Part shown: piece after piece, positions 1 through 11,999 of the stretch
Numbering within the stretch: the stretch's first letter is position 1
How the letters are laid out: the number at the start of each line of letters is the position of its first letter
DNA from: Elephas maximus indicus
Lineage: Eukaryota > Chordata > Mammalia > Proboscidea > Elephantidae
DNA: 64,000 nt
Direction: 5' to 3'
NCBI RefSeq assembly: GCF_024166365.1
Contig: NC_064838.1
Location: 73,424,001-73,488,000, forward strand
The notes under the pieces: model-generated
Databases searched by the model: none
The model's input: only the letters and a program-made list of their open reading frames with translations
Told to the model about the DNA's origin: nothing
Program-made: the position numbers and the translations under genes

Positions 1-330
1 GGTGCTGGTGGAAAATATTGAATATAAAATGGACTGTCAAAAGAATGATCGAATTTGTCTTGGAAGAAGTACAGCAAGAATGCTCCTTAGAAGCGAGGAT
101 GGCGAGATTTTGTCCCATGTAATTTGGACATATTATAAGGAGGAACCAGTCCCTGGAGAAGGACATCATGCTTAGCAAAGTAGAGGGTCAGCAAAAAATG
201 ATGGATTAACACAGTGGCCGCAATAATGGGCTCAAACATAGAAATGATAGTTAGGTTGGGCGAAATGGGGCAGTGTTTCATTACGATGCAGATAGGGTCG
301 CTCTGAGTAGGAACTGACATGAAGGAACCT
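1..330 (+). mobile_element. RTE (BovB-like) LINE, 3' end fragment
   Basis: Reading the plus strand gives the decayed C-terminus of an RTE-clade reverse transcriptase, with FGHIIRRNQSLEKDIML followed by KVEGQ (about 126-200). The element tail follows, ending in a GGGTCGCTCTGAGTAGGAAC-like block and a short CTAA/CAA-type tail near 315-330. The same tail occurs at the 3' end of AfroSINEs in this window, as expected if the SINE borrows the RTE machinery. The element continues beyond the left edge. Substitutions break the frame, so it is inactive. Confidence 0.75.
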
Positions 331-716
331 AAGAACAACAATTTAAAATACTAAAAGGTTTTCTCCAGTCTAGATTCTTTGCTTGGAACATTTCTATTTA
401 CATTTGCTGAAAAACTTATGTTTTTCAGCTTATTAGTGTTTTTATTTTAAATTAAAAAAATCTTTATATTATTCAATGTAGTGATTTTTAGTTACCTATC
501 TTCTCCGTGTCCCCCCTTCATCTCATTCTTGTCTTCTTTGGATTGATTATTTTTTGCATTTCACAATTTCTTTGTATCATTTAAGGCAATATGCACTTTA
601 CTTTTTTATGTTTAGTGATAATCTAGGATAATGTACCATACACTTAATTAATCAAAAACTAATTTTATTACAACTTCATCTACTCAAACAATAAAAGGTA
701 TTATATATTTTAACTC
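331..716. other. AT-rich DNA, no feature seen
   Basis: Low-GC sequence with short T and A runs. I see no coding pattern, no repeat I can name and no RNA gene. Confidence 0.5.
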
Positions 717-1010
717 ATATCTTCACAGCTATTGCTGTCTAAGAAACCACCACGAAACTTGGCAGTTTAAAACAATAAGTTATTATCCCCCCAGGATTCT
801 GGGTTGAGTGGTTTGGTTCTTTGCTGGAATGTCCATTTTGAAGTTGCAATCAGATACTGGCTGGAGTCATCTGAAAGCCTATTGGGCTGGATGTCCAAGA
901 ATACTTCTTCACTCCCGTGTCTAGTACCGCAATGCTGCTCCATGGGACCTCTCTCTCCAGCAGACAATTATGGGCTTTTTATGTGACCTACAAGTTCTTG
1001 ACTGAGTTTT
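717..1010 (+). mobile_element. Old placental interspersed repeat, class uncertain
   Basis: A stretch with AAACCACCACGAAACTTGG followed by AGTTTAAAACAATAAGTTATT is typical of an abundant ancient placental repeat. A related stretch is present at 1980-2200 in the same orientation. I cannot assign it to a family from memory (LTR or DNA transposon). The short open frames on both strands are by-products of its higher GC. Confidence 0.4.
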
Positions 1011-1923
1011 CAGCCACTCTACTTGGTGCCATTCACTGAGAAAGAATTTTCTGTAGATTTCCTGGACCTACTTGAGGAGCTGGGAGGTTAATTTCTAGCT
1101 AACTCAGACAGAATTGTGTTGTCCCTTACATTCCCTAGTTTATTCAGAGTTCTTCTGAATCCTCACCTTTAGGGGCCTTGTAGTTTATCTCCTGTTGTCC
1201 ATGAAACACAGAGCCATGAAAGTTGATACAGCATTGTTTTTTTATTTCCTTTGACTAATATTCTGGTAAAGAAGCTACTTCCTTCTGCCTTATTTTTCTA
1301 ATTACTGTTTTTATTTGTGTATGTGTGTGTCTGTGGTATATATATGCAGTTCTTTAATGCATGAAAGAAAAACTTAGATCCACATACCTGTAATCTGTTT
1401 CCAAGTCTGTCTATCTATCTGTTCAACTAGCTCTGTGTGTTGGTTATGATACCTCATCTGCCATGTTTCCAGGCACTGAAGTCTCTGTCATGTTATTTTC
1501 ACATTACTAACTTAAATTTAATCTTGATTATATATATATTTTTAATTTTAGGAATGCTGTTTTTACAGACAGAATAGCTGTATATCAGAGAAGCTAACTT
1601 ACCCAAGGTACCTGTTCTTAGTTGACTGATCCCAGACAGCAACCCCGGCCTTCTCACAGAAAAATCTAAGTGGTTTTTCCTCAACCACATTGTTTTTGAT
1701 TTTTCACTTCTAGAACATCTTAAAACTTTAATCAAAGCCAAAGTGGTAAGTCTTCTCTGTAATATAAAATAATTCTAAACAGATAATAATATTATTTTCA
1801 GAACAATGGTTCCAGATTATATGAAGTAGGGAAAGAGAATTATAACCCCTTTTATTCAAATGTAGTTGATATCTTTATTATGGGTTTTAGGTAACACATA
1901 TATTCACCTAAGCACTATTCCAG
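1011..1923. other. Unassigned non-coding DNA
   Basis: Ordinary AT-rich intergenic sequence with a short TG/TA-rich patch near 1315-1345. No gene or named repeat is supported. Confidence 0.45.
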
Positions 1924-1971
1924 TGTGTGTATATGTGTGTATGTGTGTGTGTGTGTGTGTGTATGTGTATC
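1924..1971. repeat. (TG)n microsatellite, interrupted
   Basis: About 48 bp of TG dinucleotides broken by TATG units. On the plus strand it falls in a spurious open frame of Cys-Val codons. Confidence 0.9.
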
Positions 1972-1979
1972 CACAAAGC

Positions 1980-2200
1980 ACAGCAGTTTGAAATAACAAT
2001 TATTTATTTTGCAAATGAATTTGCAATTTCAGCAGGTTTCATCAGGGACAGCTCATCTCTACTCCATGCAACATCAGTGGAAGCGGCTCAACTGGGAGCT
2101 GAAAGATACGCTTGCATGATGTGCCACCAAGGACTGAAAAAAATGGCTTTGAATTTGGCTGGGCGCTCAGCTGGGGATGTGCACTAGAAGTCTTGTTGCA
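1980..2200 (+). mobile_element. Old placental interspersed repeat, class uncertain
   Basis: Contains AGCAGTTTGAAATAAC, then CAGGGACAGCTCATCTCTACT and CTGGGCGCTCAGCTGGGG. These follow the order of the same kind of ancient repeat seen at 717-1010. The family name is uncertain. The 86-aa open frame across it has no recognisable domain. Confidence 0.4.
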
Positions 2201-3430
2201 CTAACACAATTACTCTTAAGACACTTCTTAAAATAGGGAATGGGGCAGCATACAGTCACTTGCAATTCTGCAATTCTGGTAGAAATTGTTGCCAGCTCCT
2301 TAATTAAGATTCAGTGTGATTCTCTGGGAATTATTCTACATGATTTTTGCCTCTGCTTTCTGAGTCACCCTTGCTCTACCATGAGAAAACTGAGTAGTCA
2401 CCTCAATCAGCTTACTCCTTAGACCAAACTAGTGATATTTCTGTCAGAAAAACATGCTTACAAACATTGTGAGTTTTCCATGAATCTTACTGGAATTTAC
2501 TCCATTAGACAAAACCCACAACTACCAACCTTGGGCTTCCTGTGACTCTGCTGCACTACAGTGCCCTAAAACATTTTAGTAGTCCTATTTATTTTTAACT
2601 AAAGGGAACCTACAAGACTCTCAAGATTTATAGAAGGTCTTTTGTCTCTTTGGATGTTTATTTAAGGCACTGTGTCTTAAATCGTCCTGAAGCCTTAATA
2701 AATGATTTTAGAGTCACAACTTGTGTTGGATCTTTGGCCTGAGGCCCTTTCTTAATTTGAGACTTCTTCGCTGAAAGTTTTATTTTTGAATCCACTGTGT
2801 ACTGACTCCTTTGTACACAATATATTTTTTTCTTCAGCTCATCTCTCTGCTCTTACGTTTTAACATAGGTCATGAAAAGCCAATTAGCATTTTTATATTC
2901 TGTCTGGAAGTTTCTTTAACAAATCTTCCCACAGCAACATTTTGCAAATATTTCTTGATATCTTCTTACGTATTTTATGTTTGATGGTCACATCGGGTCC
3001 TTATTTCATGTGAATTTATTTTATCTTTATTATGTGATTTAGGATCTACGTTTTGTTTTCAAAAGGTATTATCCCCATCAAAATTAATGATTTCCATTAT
3101 TTATCAAAAAATACAAATTATACATGTATCATATGCTATTTATAAACTCAATCACTCATACTTATTGTCAGAGCCCTAATTTCAGAGTAAAAACACCACT
3201 GCAAGTTATGACAGGAGGACAAATATAATTTTTAATTAATTTACCATATATAAAAAATAATCATATAGGAACAATGCAGCCAGATTGGCAAAGTAAGAGC
3301 AAAATAACTTGATACAACACAAAAGAAGAATTTAAATGGGATGAACAAAATAACAAAACAATATTTTAGAAACGTAACCTGTAACCAGTTTGGTTGCTGC
3401 CATTTTGGCAAATTATGCTCAGTATTGATA
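2201..3430. other. Intergenic DNA 3' of the OR2T-like gene
   Basis: AT-rich, with no repeat I can name. For the minus-strand receptor this is downstream sequence. TTTATT hexamers near 3010-3035 read AATAAA on the minus strand and could serve as polyadenylation signals, but the hexamer is common in AT-rich DNA. Confidence 0.4.
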
Positions 3431-4363
3431 TCACATAAAATGTTTTTCCAGCCACCTCCTCAAGGCCCCCTTGACTTCTTTGTTTCTCACACTGTATATA
3501 AGGGGGTTCAAGACAGGTGTGAAGATGGTATAAAAAGCTGAGACCACCTTATCATGGTCCTCTGAACCGTTAGATTTGGGCCTCATGTAGATGAACATGA
3601 TGGTGCCATAGAAGAGTCCCACAACCACCAGGTGAGAGGAGCAGGTCTTAAAGGCTTTTTTCTGCGCTCCAGCTGACTGCCTGCAGAGCACTGCAGCCAG
3701 GATAAGGCTGTATGAGGCCAAAATGAGAGACAAAGAGATCAAGAGCATCAGAATGCAGCAGACATACATGAAAAACTCAAAAATTGTGGTGTCAGCACAG
3801 GCAAGGCGTACCAGTGATGGTGCTTCACAAAAAAAGTGATTGATTTCCCATGAGTGACAGTAAGGGAAGCTCAAAGTGGCACCAGCCTGCATCAGCCCAT
3901 CGATCCCTCCCAGGAGCCAGGAACCTGATGTCATGAGTAAACAGAGCTTCTGACTCATGAGAATGGGGTAGCGCAGTGGGTGACATATGGCCACATAGCA
4001 GTCATAGGACATGGCCGTTAAGAGGAAGCATTCACTCCCTCCCAGAGTGAGAAGGAGGAAGATCTGGACTCCACAGCCAGTGGGAGAGATAGACCTAGTG
4101 TCCATCAGGTAGTTGGCTGCCATTTTGGGAACGATGGTGGAGACCAGCGGCATGTCCATGAAAGAAAGCTGGCTAAGCAGGAAGTACATGGGCATGTGGA
4201 GTTGAGGGTCCACATGAATGAGAATGATCATAAGGGTGTTGCCCATCAGTGAGGTGATGAAGATCATAAGCACCATGGCAAACAGGAATAGGTGGATCTG
4301 TGTGTGGTTAAAGAGCCCTAGAAGAATGAAGTTTATTCCTGTGGTGCCATTGGCATTGACCAT
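3431..4363 (-). CDS. Olfactory receptor, OR2T-like, intact reading frame
   Basis: A single-exon class II odorant receptor, a seven-helix G-protein-coupled receptor of the plasma membrane in olfactory neurons. The 310-aa length is normal. Visible marks are an N-glycosylation site NGT (5-7), GN in TM1 (41-42), LHMPMYF (55-61, usually LHTPMYF), Cys97 and Cys179 for the TM3-ECL2 disulfide, [13 protein letters not shown] (118-130), [10 protein letters not shown] (236-245) and NPLIY in TM7 (286-290). [16 protein letters not shown] and MRPKS...[10 protein letters not shown] segments closely match what I recall of the OR2T subfamily. The ATG has a strong context (GCCATGG) and lies 14 bases after a splice acceptor, so this start is favoured. 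Odd feature: the DRY arginine is Cys122 (codon TGC at 3998-4000), consistent with CpG decay of CGC. The frame is intact but receptor activation may be impaired. The exact OR2T member cannot be fixed. Confidence 0.93.
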   Translation of the reverse strand: MVNANGTTGINFILLGLFNHTQIHLFLFAMVLMIFITSLMGNTLMIILIHVDPQLHMPMYFLLSQLSFMDMPLVSTIVPKMAANYLMDTRSISPTGCGVQIFLLLTLGGSECFLLTAMSYDCYVAICHPLRYPILMSQKLCLLMTSGSWLLGGIDGLMQAGATLSFPYCHSWEINHFFCEAPSLVRLACADTTIFEFFMYVCCILMLLISLSLILASYSLILAAVLCRQSAGAQKKAFKTCSSHLVVVGLFYGTIMFIYMRPKSNGSEDHDKVVSAFYTIFTPVLNPLIYSVRNKEVKGALRRWLEKHFM

Positions 4364-4377
4364 GGCTCTACTGGTGC

Positions 4378-4406
4378 CTGAAAGATGTAAGAATGATGCA
4401 GAAATG
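4378..4406 (-). promoter_or_regulatory. Splice acceptor of the OR coding exon
   Basis: On the minus strand a pyrimidine-rich tract ending in TTACATCTTTCAG lies directly upstream, leaving a 14-base leader before the ATG. Odorant receptor coding exons are normally preceded by an intron separating non-coding 5' exons, and this fits. The upstream exon and promoter cannot be placed from sequence alone. Confidence 0.6.
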
Positions 4407-4419
4407 AGATTTGTTTAAA

Positions 4420-5158
4420 AGGAAGCTTGTACATATCTTTATGAAAACTTGATCAAATGACTTGGGAAATCTCAGACTTGGAGGACTAATTACTACTTTA
4501 ATCTTTCACTTACAAACAAGATTTTTGCCATAGCATACTACTATCCATCTCTGCTGTTACTATACATTATTTTTTATTCACACAAAATTAGATAACATAC
4601 ATATACAGTGGTACAAATTATACCTCTATTGTTTTTTAATAATTTGTCAGTATGCCACACATAATTTACTCATGGCGTTACGAAATATTACTTATGCAAT
4701 CCGAGTTCTTTACACTTTTGGTATTTCTATATTGAAGGAAACTCAGGTTTATGCACTTTAGTAGGTATTGAGGTCATATGCCTATAGTTATTACTTTTGC
4801 ATGTGTTTTAGATATTTGCTTAATGTATTCTCACATGATTTTCTTCAATATCAAGACAAATTAAAATTTCAAAAGTTTCAAAAAAATTACAACCAATAAA
4901 ACTAAGTTTGATGGGGAAAAAACAAAAGCAAAAATTCTCTATTCCACACTTACATGCAGCCTGTGCTCTAAATACACTAGGCTTTCAGCCGCCACAGATA
5001 CTACTGTACCCATCACCATATCATTTATATTATCATGACTTGCATTCCGGATCATGGTGCCTACATCTCGTTAAGTTTAGAACCCCCTCAACATTTAAAC
5101 TTTTACGTATTATGTTCTTAAACAATGCTGCTGGTTTTAATTTATATATCCATTCTAA
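4420..5158. other. Upstream region of the OR2T-like gene
   Basis: AT-rich, with no repeat I can name. It should hold the intron, 5' non-coding exon or promoter of the minus-strand receptor. I see no distinctive O/E-type or homeodomain cluster that I could defend. Confidence 0.35.
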
Positions 5159-5318
5159 GGGAGCCCTGGTGGCACAGTGCTTAAGCTTTCGGCAGCTAAC
5201 CAAAAGGTTGGCAGTTCAAACTCACCACCCACTCCTTGGAAACTCAATGGGGCAAGTCTACTCTGTCCTATAGGGTCAGAATTGACTTGACAGCACAGGT
5301 GTTTTGGTTTTATCCATT
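5159..5318 (+). mobile_element. AfroSINE, tRNA-derived SINE
   Basis: Starts GGGAGCCCTGGTGGCACAGT, continues with the GGTTGGCAGTTCAAACTCACC box (a B-box-like tRNA segment) and ends with CTGTCCTATAGGGTCAGAAT and a T-rich GTTTTGGTTTT tail. It is diverged, and the GTCGCTATGAG block is partly deleted. Confidence 0.9.
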
Positions 5319-7780
5319 CAAAAAAAGTTAATAATTTCATAAATGAACATAATTCATATTGCATGCAATTTTCATGTAAATTTGGACATCAATAATCTTA
5401 TGCTTTTAAAAGTAGAAAACAAAAACTAATCCATTAATTATGAGTTATCCAAATGATATTCTCATATAATGAAACTGAGGTCCAACATCTCCCACAGGTA
5501 AAATATACAGGTACTCATTCACTTTCAGAATAGCTTCTCTTTTCACTAGAATCTATAACTTCCATTTCTTTTACATCTAAGTATTTTTGGTGGTAGGAAT
5601 GGATGCACATGTAAATGGATTCACCTATTATACTTAGGTAAGTGGTGTCTTTTGCTCACAAATTCAAATTGTCAAAGAGAGCTGTGAATTCAGGATTACC
5701 AACAGTATTATGTTTGGACTTCATTCATAATCTGTGATGTAGTAAATCCTTTTTTAGTTTTTCTGTAACTTATTTGGAAAACTTTGCAAATTTCGTGAAT
5801 GGTCTATGATCTTCAGACCTTTAATACATATTAAAATTTTTTGATTCTTAGTATATACCAACAATGACTTTCATATCATTAAAATATGTAGACGTTCCAT
5901 TTTTCAAAATTGATATAAATATGCTATAATAGTGAACATATCATTCTTTTATGCTTTGTTCCCTCAAATATATATATTTTGAGTGAAATATATATATATT
6001 CAGTTTAATATATTGTTAACTACTGCCAAATTTTATTACATCATATATATGCAATTTATATATATAAATAAAAAAATACATGTATATATATGCAATGTTT
6101 ATTTAAGAATACTTAGCTTCTTTCCAATCTTTTGTTAGTATAACCCATATCCTTGTGCATGTGGCGATATTTTCTCAAGTAAATATTTTACTAGAATATT
6201 TTGGGTTTAAGATAATTGCATCTCCACCTTTTATACTCCAGTCAACTGTCAATTTGTGTGATAATTCCTCCACATATTTTACTGTTAGATGCGATAATTA
6301 ACAGCAATCAAATAAGTGTGAAAATAAATTTAAATTGCATGTCATTTAAGTTACATGGCAGAAACTCTTTTAATCTATTCATCGACCTCTTGGATTTCTT
6401 CTGCAAATTCTCTGTGAATATCTCTTATTCATGGTTTCTAGATTGTTTGGCTTTTTCTTAATAATTTAAAGAATTTCCCATGTATTTTGTAATTTATGTA
6501 TTTAATTATATATATAATTTATATATCTTTATAACTTGTTATTTATATGCATTGTGAATATCTTCTCCAGTTGATTTTATATATTTGACATTTTTGTTAT
6601 TTTGGACTGAAGTTTTGTATTTTACATTACATATATTTGGGATACTTATATGATATTAATAATTTAATATTAATGTTCTGCATTTCATTAATAGGCTACC
6701 ATTTTAAACAATTTCAGTGTTATTTGGATCAAACAACTTGTTATTGGTATATAAGTTGTTTGAATCTATGATCATTGTTGATTTAATATTACATTGTACT
6801 GTCTTTGCATGCATGAATATTAAACATATTAAACTCACAAAATGTATTGCTATAGTTCGTCTTTTAATGTGTAGTCTCTGATTTTTTTTTAAAACAAAAT
6901 AGGGATAATCAGTGTCCTTAAAGGCCACTAAAACATAGGTGTAAAGTAGTCTGTGTCTGTAGATTTTTTTTTTTTTTTAAATAATGTATTCACTTTCCTA
7001 TTAGTTTCAGGTAAGCTGTGTTTTCCTATTACTTTTTAAATTCATATGACTTTCTATTTTTAAGGAAACATTTTCCTTTCCTAATCTATTTTCTTTGTTA
7101 GCGTTTCTTACTGCATTGGGTGGATGGACAGGTCTGTGTCTCTGGCTGCCGCTGAACTGGAGGTCATGACATGCAAAGTTCACTCACTTAAGCCGGCCCT
7201 GGGTCAGTGCACACTGGGTATAGACATATGAGTTACGAGTTGCTTAAATAACACGAAGACTAGGAGTCAGAACTCTAAAGACCTGTCCATATTTTGTTCA
7301 CAAATACGTGTGATATTTGGGGAAGGTCACTTACTTTGCTATGAGCCGCTCTCCTTGTTTCTAGACTGGGAAAATTTGCAGACTTTGGTAGACAGCTGTA
7401 CTGGAGCACTGGTTTCATTTGTTTCCAGCGGGGCTCATTCTCTGCTTCGGCGATTTGATAACCACCTGCTAAGGCCCTGAGCTTAAGGGCAGCTTTCCAA
7501 TGTTTCTCAGATGCCAAGATTCAATGAATATGATTTTGAAAGTCTTCCGTAGATTTAAATTTAAGATGAAATTATTTTAAACTAAGAGTATTTGAAATAT
7601 TATCATATCAGGCATTTTATTTGCTGGACAGTTCATATAATGTGAAATAAATGTATATTTCACATTTAGTCGGCATGAATTACGAAGTTCAGAAAAGTTA
7701 CATGACTGATCTAATAGTAAACATTTAAACTGGTAGCTGCATTCATCTGAAGATTGTCTGAACATAAAAGTACATATTTA
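5319..7780. other. AT-rich unassigned intergenic DNA
   Basis: Long AT-rich stretch with TA-rich low-complexity patches (about 5960-6080 and 6490-6530) and a T run near 6966-6979. A weak MIR-like segment may lie near 7310-7375 (GGAAGGTCACTTACTTTGC). No gene is supported. Short open frames here lack any domain. Confidence 0.4.
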
Positions 7781-7784
7781 ATGG

Positions 7785-7980
7785 CCAGGTTTCTTGAGTT
7801 TGAATACCTATGCCACTGTTTAGTAGTTGGATAAATTTGAGAAATATGCTTAAACCTCAGTTTCATTATGTGCAAAATGAGATGACGTAATAGTATCTAC
7901 TATAGGATTATTTGATAATTACAGAATAAAATGCATATAAGTACACTGGAGAATGCATGCACAAGAAGATAGCTCTATAA
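7785..7980 (+). mobile_element. MIR SINE
   Basis: The order of blocks matches MIR: a 'TTTGAATACCTATGCCACTG' start, CTTAAACCTCAGTTTCATTA, GTGCAAAATGAGATGA, then a TAGGATTATTTGATAATTA segment. It is strongly diverged, as expected of a pre-placental SINE. Confidence 0.75.
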
Positions 7981-8040
7981 AGTTATTGATTATTATCATT
8001 ATTATATTATTATTGGTCATCTATAGATGTTTCCTACCAA

Positions 8041-8889
8041 AAAAGTAAAATTAGTATTTTCCCATAACTCACATGTAATGTAATGTTACTTATTTCATAT
8101 CAAAGAACAAAAATATCATTACGTATCAGTCTTCATTTTTCAGCATAAGTGACATGTTTTCTGTGTTCCTTTAGATTTTTCTGTCTGTCCTCTGTCTACC
8201 ATCTATGAATTTATTTGAACATAGAGGAAACACTCATGACCGTGGTAAATTTAATTATTCCAAGGCTATTAGGTTATTTGATTATTAATTTTGCAATGTG
8301 TTCTCATGCCTTTAATATTCAATGTGTTATAAGAATTGTAACAGATATCATGAAACTTGTCACAAATTCAATAATTCCTCAAAATTCAATCAAAAAAATT
8401 TAAAATAGCAGGTAAAAAGAGAAAATATTATCTGTATTTCACATCAAAAAGGCAGTTGTTCCCAAGTGAATTCAATTCTTTGTAATTCCACACTACCAAA
8501 GTAGAAGAGGGATATGCAGGTCAGATAAACTTCTAGTCGTCTATAATATCTCTGTACAATTTAAAATAGGATAAAAAATTGTTCCCATTTATTTTCTAGT
8601 TGTATAAAGTGGGTAATTGCAGAGAGCTCAGAGTACTTTTAGATCCATTGTCACATTTTTCTGTCTACCTCAATGTGGTGTTCCCAGAATTAGCAAAGCT
8701 TCCCCTTTCTCAAAGGTACACTCTGTGTTACATACCCACCTGTCCAATATTCTGGCCTGGCACTAGTATGTTCATTTCTTCAATTCAATCCAAAACAATT
8801 CCAAGCCAAAATGACTCTTGCTTCACATCTGCATGATATAGATGGAGTAACTCAGACATAACAAGGATTTTTATAACTGTAGCAAACAA
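8041..8889. other. Unassigned intergenic DNA
   Basis: No gene, RNA or named repeat seen. The 62- and 78-aa open frames have no recognisable features. Confidence 0.4.
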
Positions 8890-9070
8890 TGTCCTAAGTA
8901 CTATGTTAACCCTGGATGTGCATTGCCTCATGCAATGTCACAACAATTAAATGAGGTAAACTGTTACTGTTTCAGATTTGCAGATGAAGGAATGGAGGGT
9001 TAGATTAATTTATTTTTCCCTGGTCTCAAAAGTAGGAAGCATGGGTCCAAAATCCTAGTCATGAAGGTAA
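8890..9070 (-). mobile_element. MIR SINE, reverse orientation
   Basis: Shows AATGTCCTAAGTACTATGTT, then the CAACAATTAAATGAGGTA segment and TTTGCAGATGAAGGAATGGA. This is the reverse complement order of MIR. Confidence 0.7.
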
Positions 9071-9189
9071 ACTCCCCACAGTTATTTTGGGCTTGCCAGC
9101 CAGTTTTTTGTTCCAATTATTATCTTAATAGTGACAAAACTTTTTGAATAAAGCAAACAACATAAATAAAGAATGGGCTCTCAAACACA

Positions 9190-9470
9190 TCGTTGCTGTT
9201 AGATGCCATTAAGTCACCTAACACACGGCTACACCAGGCAAAATGCTGCCCAGTCCTGCGCCATTCCCATAATCGGTTGTTGATTGGACTATTGCCATCC
9301 ATCGGGTTCACTTTGGCTGACTTTTCAGAAGTAGATCGCTCGCCTTTTCTTCCTAGTGCATCTCAGTCCGGGAAATCTGCTGGAGCTCACTGGAGCAGCT
9401 GTGAGTTCTGTGAAGTTAGGCAGCTCTCTTATAAACTGTGCGTCTCAGGTTAGTGTATTTAAAATGGGTA
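9190..9470 (-). mobile_element. RTE/AfroSINE-type fragment, reverse orientation
   Basis: Starts GTTGCTGTTAGATGCCATTA, which is the reverse of the shared RTE/SINE 3' end. It continues with TTTTCAGAAGTAGATCGC, a block also found in the longer SINE type at 11673. It is probably a composite of a long AfroSINE variant with RTE-derived sequence. Confidence 0.55.
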
Positions 9471-11210
9471 ACTGTCTTACTTTGTAAAAATGAAAAAAGA
9501 TAGTGCATGTAGAATGTTTAATTAAATTATTTATATTTAGTATGTTATCAATAAAAGATAGCCAACATAAATTTTATCTCTACACAAACTTTTCCCCAAA
9601 GAGAAATTCATGAATAGAGAATTTAATAGAATCAGATATATGCATCCATTTACCTTAGAGTCAGAGTGTTAACTAAGACTCAACTTTCCTAAAAAGCTTC
9701 GTACAGATCGTCCCCGACTTAAGACATATTTGAGTTACAACAAACTGCCCTATGACTATCCTTTTTTTATCTTTGTACATCTTATTGTTAGTAATATGTA
9801 CTACATATAACGTTGTAGCACGTAATTTGTTGATGTTATCATTCTCATGCCAATCCCAAAGACAAATAAAGATTGGATTTATAAAGATATTGATAATAGA
9901 AGGCAAAAATAATGAATATTTTTTAAAAAATAGATATTCTACTTATATCAGAACTGACATGACAGAGTCTTCAGAATGGAACCCTGTCTTACACTGGGAA
10001 ATACCTGTAATATTATTTTCATAATTATAATTTGATAAAGATACGTTAGTGCAATATAAGTATGAAAGGATGTTCTTTCTCACTGGAAATTAATACATAG
10101 TTTAAACTAAATTTTTATAATTTTTATGCATTCAAACATTATACACTCAATGTTTCTTTATGATATGCATTACTGGTAGGGATGCAATGAAAATTAATCT
10201 CAGGGTAAAAGTGAAAAATCCTTTATTAGTCAATTTGGCAATTCGGAGTGAGAGCCAGAGAGCTAGTCTTGTCCCTTGAAGCATTGCCATACGTTGTGGA
10301 TATCATTCTAAAATATGACTAAAAAAGAAGGGATGGGAGGAGACCCTGTAAACACAAAGGGCTTATTTTGCAAGGTTTTCCACAATGTGCGTCCTGAACT
10401 ATTACAGAACTAATAAATTTCCCATGGAACACAATATAACAGCTGGAACACTCTTAGATATCATGCTAATTGTATAAACAAATTGTAAAAAATGTATATG
10501 GAAGAATATAAAAGGAATAGTTATGATGTTATCAAGTGCAATCCAGGTGCTTTAATTTCCATGGTTTCCAAATAGTATGATTGTGATATAGTTTTTTAAA
10601 TTACAGAAATTAAGTGGGCCACAATGAAAGCATTAGCGCATACCATCCCCGGTTGTAAGCACTCAGTCTAGGAGTCGTAGCACTAACCCGCATCAGAGGA
10701 GCCACCATGCAGGAGGTGTGGAATACTCTAAGCCTCTGGTTCCCAGATCACCGTTCGGATCCCCACCAATGCCTCTGTTGCCGGTATAAAATACAAGGCA
10801 CCTGGCTAAAGCCTTAGGGATTCCAGAGCTTCAGGCTGCAGAAATGCTCGTGGGAAAGCATTCGGAAGAATACAGATGACCACATGCTCTCCTCATTTAT
10901 CACCTCCATACAGGATTATTTTAAAATCTCAGGATATTTGATCTCTGAAGAAAATGGCCTGTTTTTATCAACCTGCTAAAGTCAGGATGGGATTATTTTG
11001 GATTTGATGCTTGCCTTATAATATTATTAGTATTAAATGAGTTGCGATGCATAAAGCACTTAACTCATGCCTGGAAAATACACTTAGTCCATAATCCTGT
11101 TAACCTAAACTTTCACAATAACTAATGTGTCAAGAAAGAGCTGGTAATGATGTGGGAATAGAGTGGACTTTTAGACATGTCTTACCCAACAAAAGGCCAT
11201 GACTGAACTG
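9471..11210. other. Unassigned intergenic DNA
   Basis: AT-rich to about 10600. A GC-richer patch at 10615-10880 contains no recognisable gene or repeat. No RNA gene seen. Confidence 0.4.
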
Positions 11211-11214
11211 AACT

Positions 11215-11560
11215 TTTCCAGTCTTGAAACTTTCTAGCTATATATTTTGGGCCTGTTATATAACCTCTCTGAGCCTGAGTTTAATCATCTGTAAAAGGGG
11301 CATCATAATGCCTCTTCCATAGGATTATTTTTAGGGGCTACTGTATAGAATAAGGAGCCCTGGTAGTGCAGTCGTTAAGAGCTCAGCTGCTGACCAAAAC
11401 GCCAACAGCTCAAATTCACCAGAAGCTCCTTGAAAACTCCATGGGGCAGTTCTACTCTGTCCTGTTGGGTCGCTATGAGTTGGAATAGACTTGATGACAA
11501 TGGGTTTAGTTTTGGTTTCGGGTATGGAATAAATATAAAGCACCAGATCTATCAAACAAG
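11215..11560 (+). mobile_element. MIR SINE split by an AfroSINE
   Basis: The left part carries ATAACCTCTCTGAGCCTGAG and ATCATCTGTAAAAGGGGCAT. The match resumes after the inserted SINE with AATAAATATAAAGCACC, the usual MIR end. Confidence 0.7.
11353..11521 (+). mobile_element. AfroSINE inserted in a MIR
   Basis: Complete element from GGAGCCCTGGTAGTGCAGTC to the GTTTAGTTTTGGTTTCGG tail. The flanking repeats TATAGAATAA and TATGGAATAA are a slightly diverged target-site duplication. The element interrupts the older MIR and so gives their relative age. Confidence 0.9.
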
Positions 11561-11672
11561 TATAATTTCAGTATCTCCTTTCTTCTCTGCTTTAGCAGGA
11601 TATGTTGACTTATGAACTGACGTACAGTAATGAGAGTTTTTTTTAATGTCTTTATCTTGCAACAGAAAACAG

Positions 11673-11880
11673 TAAAAATCAGTTAGCATTGAGTTACCTC
11701 TGACTCATGGCAACCCTGTGTGTGTCAGAGTGGAGCTGTGCTCTGTAGAGTTTTTAATGGGTGATTTTTCAGAAGTAGATCACCAGGTCTTTCTTCCAAG
11801 GTGCCTTTGTGTGGACTTGAACCTCCATCTTCTCAGTTAGCATCTGAACATGTTAACTGTACCACCCAGGGGCTCCGCTC
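11673..11880 (-). mobile_element. AfroSINE, long variant, reverse orientation
   Basis: Reads GTTACCTCTGACTCATGGCA, then the TTTTTCAGAAGTAGATCACC block, and ends with TTAACTGTACCACCCAGGGG, the reverse of the tRNA-like head. The extra central block separates it from the short copies elsewhere. Confidence 0.75.
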
Positions 11881-11999
11881 CAGGAGATTATACAGTATAA
11901 GTGTTTGCACCACTCAGGAGCTCCAATATGGGAGGTTATACGATGCTGTGCTACATAATCAAAATATAATAAGCATTAACTGATTGATTTGTTACAGCT

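Noticed and set aside
3431..4418. Plus-strand frames of 66 aa opposite the receptor
   Set aside because: Antisense shadows of the OR2T-like coding sequence.
5159..5318. tRNA gene, because AfroSINE heads contain GTTCGAATCC-like B boxes
   Set aside because: The head lacks a foldable full cloverleaf and is fused to the SINE body in many copies. These are SINEs.
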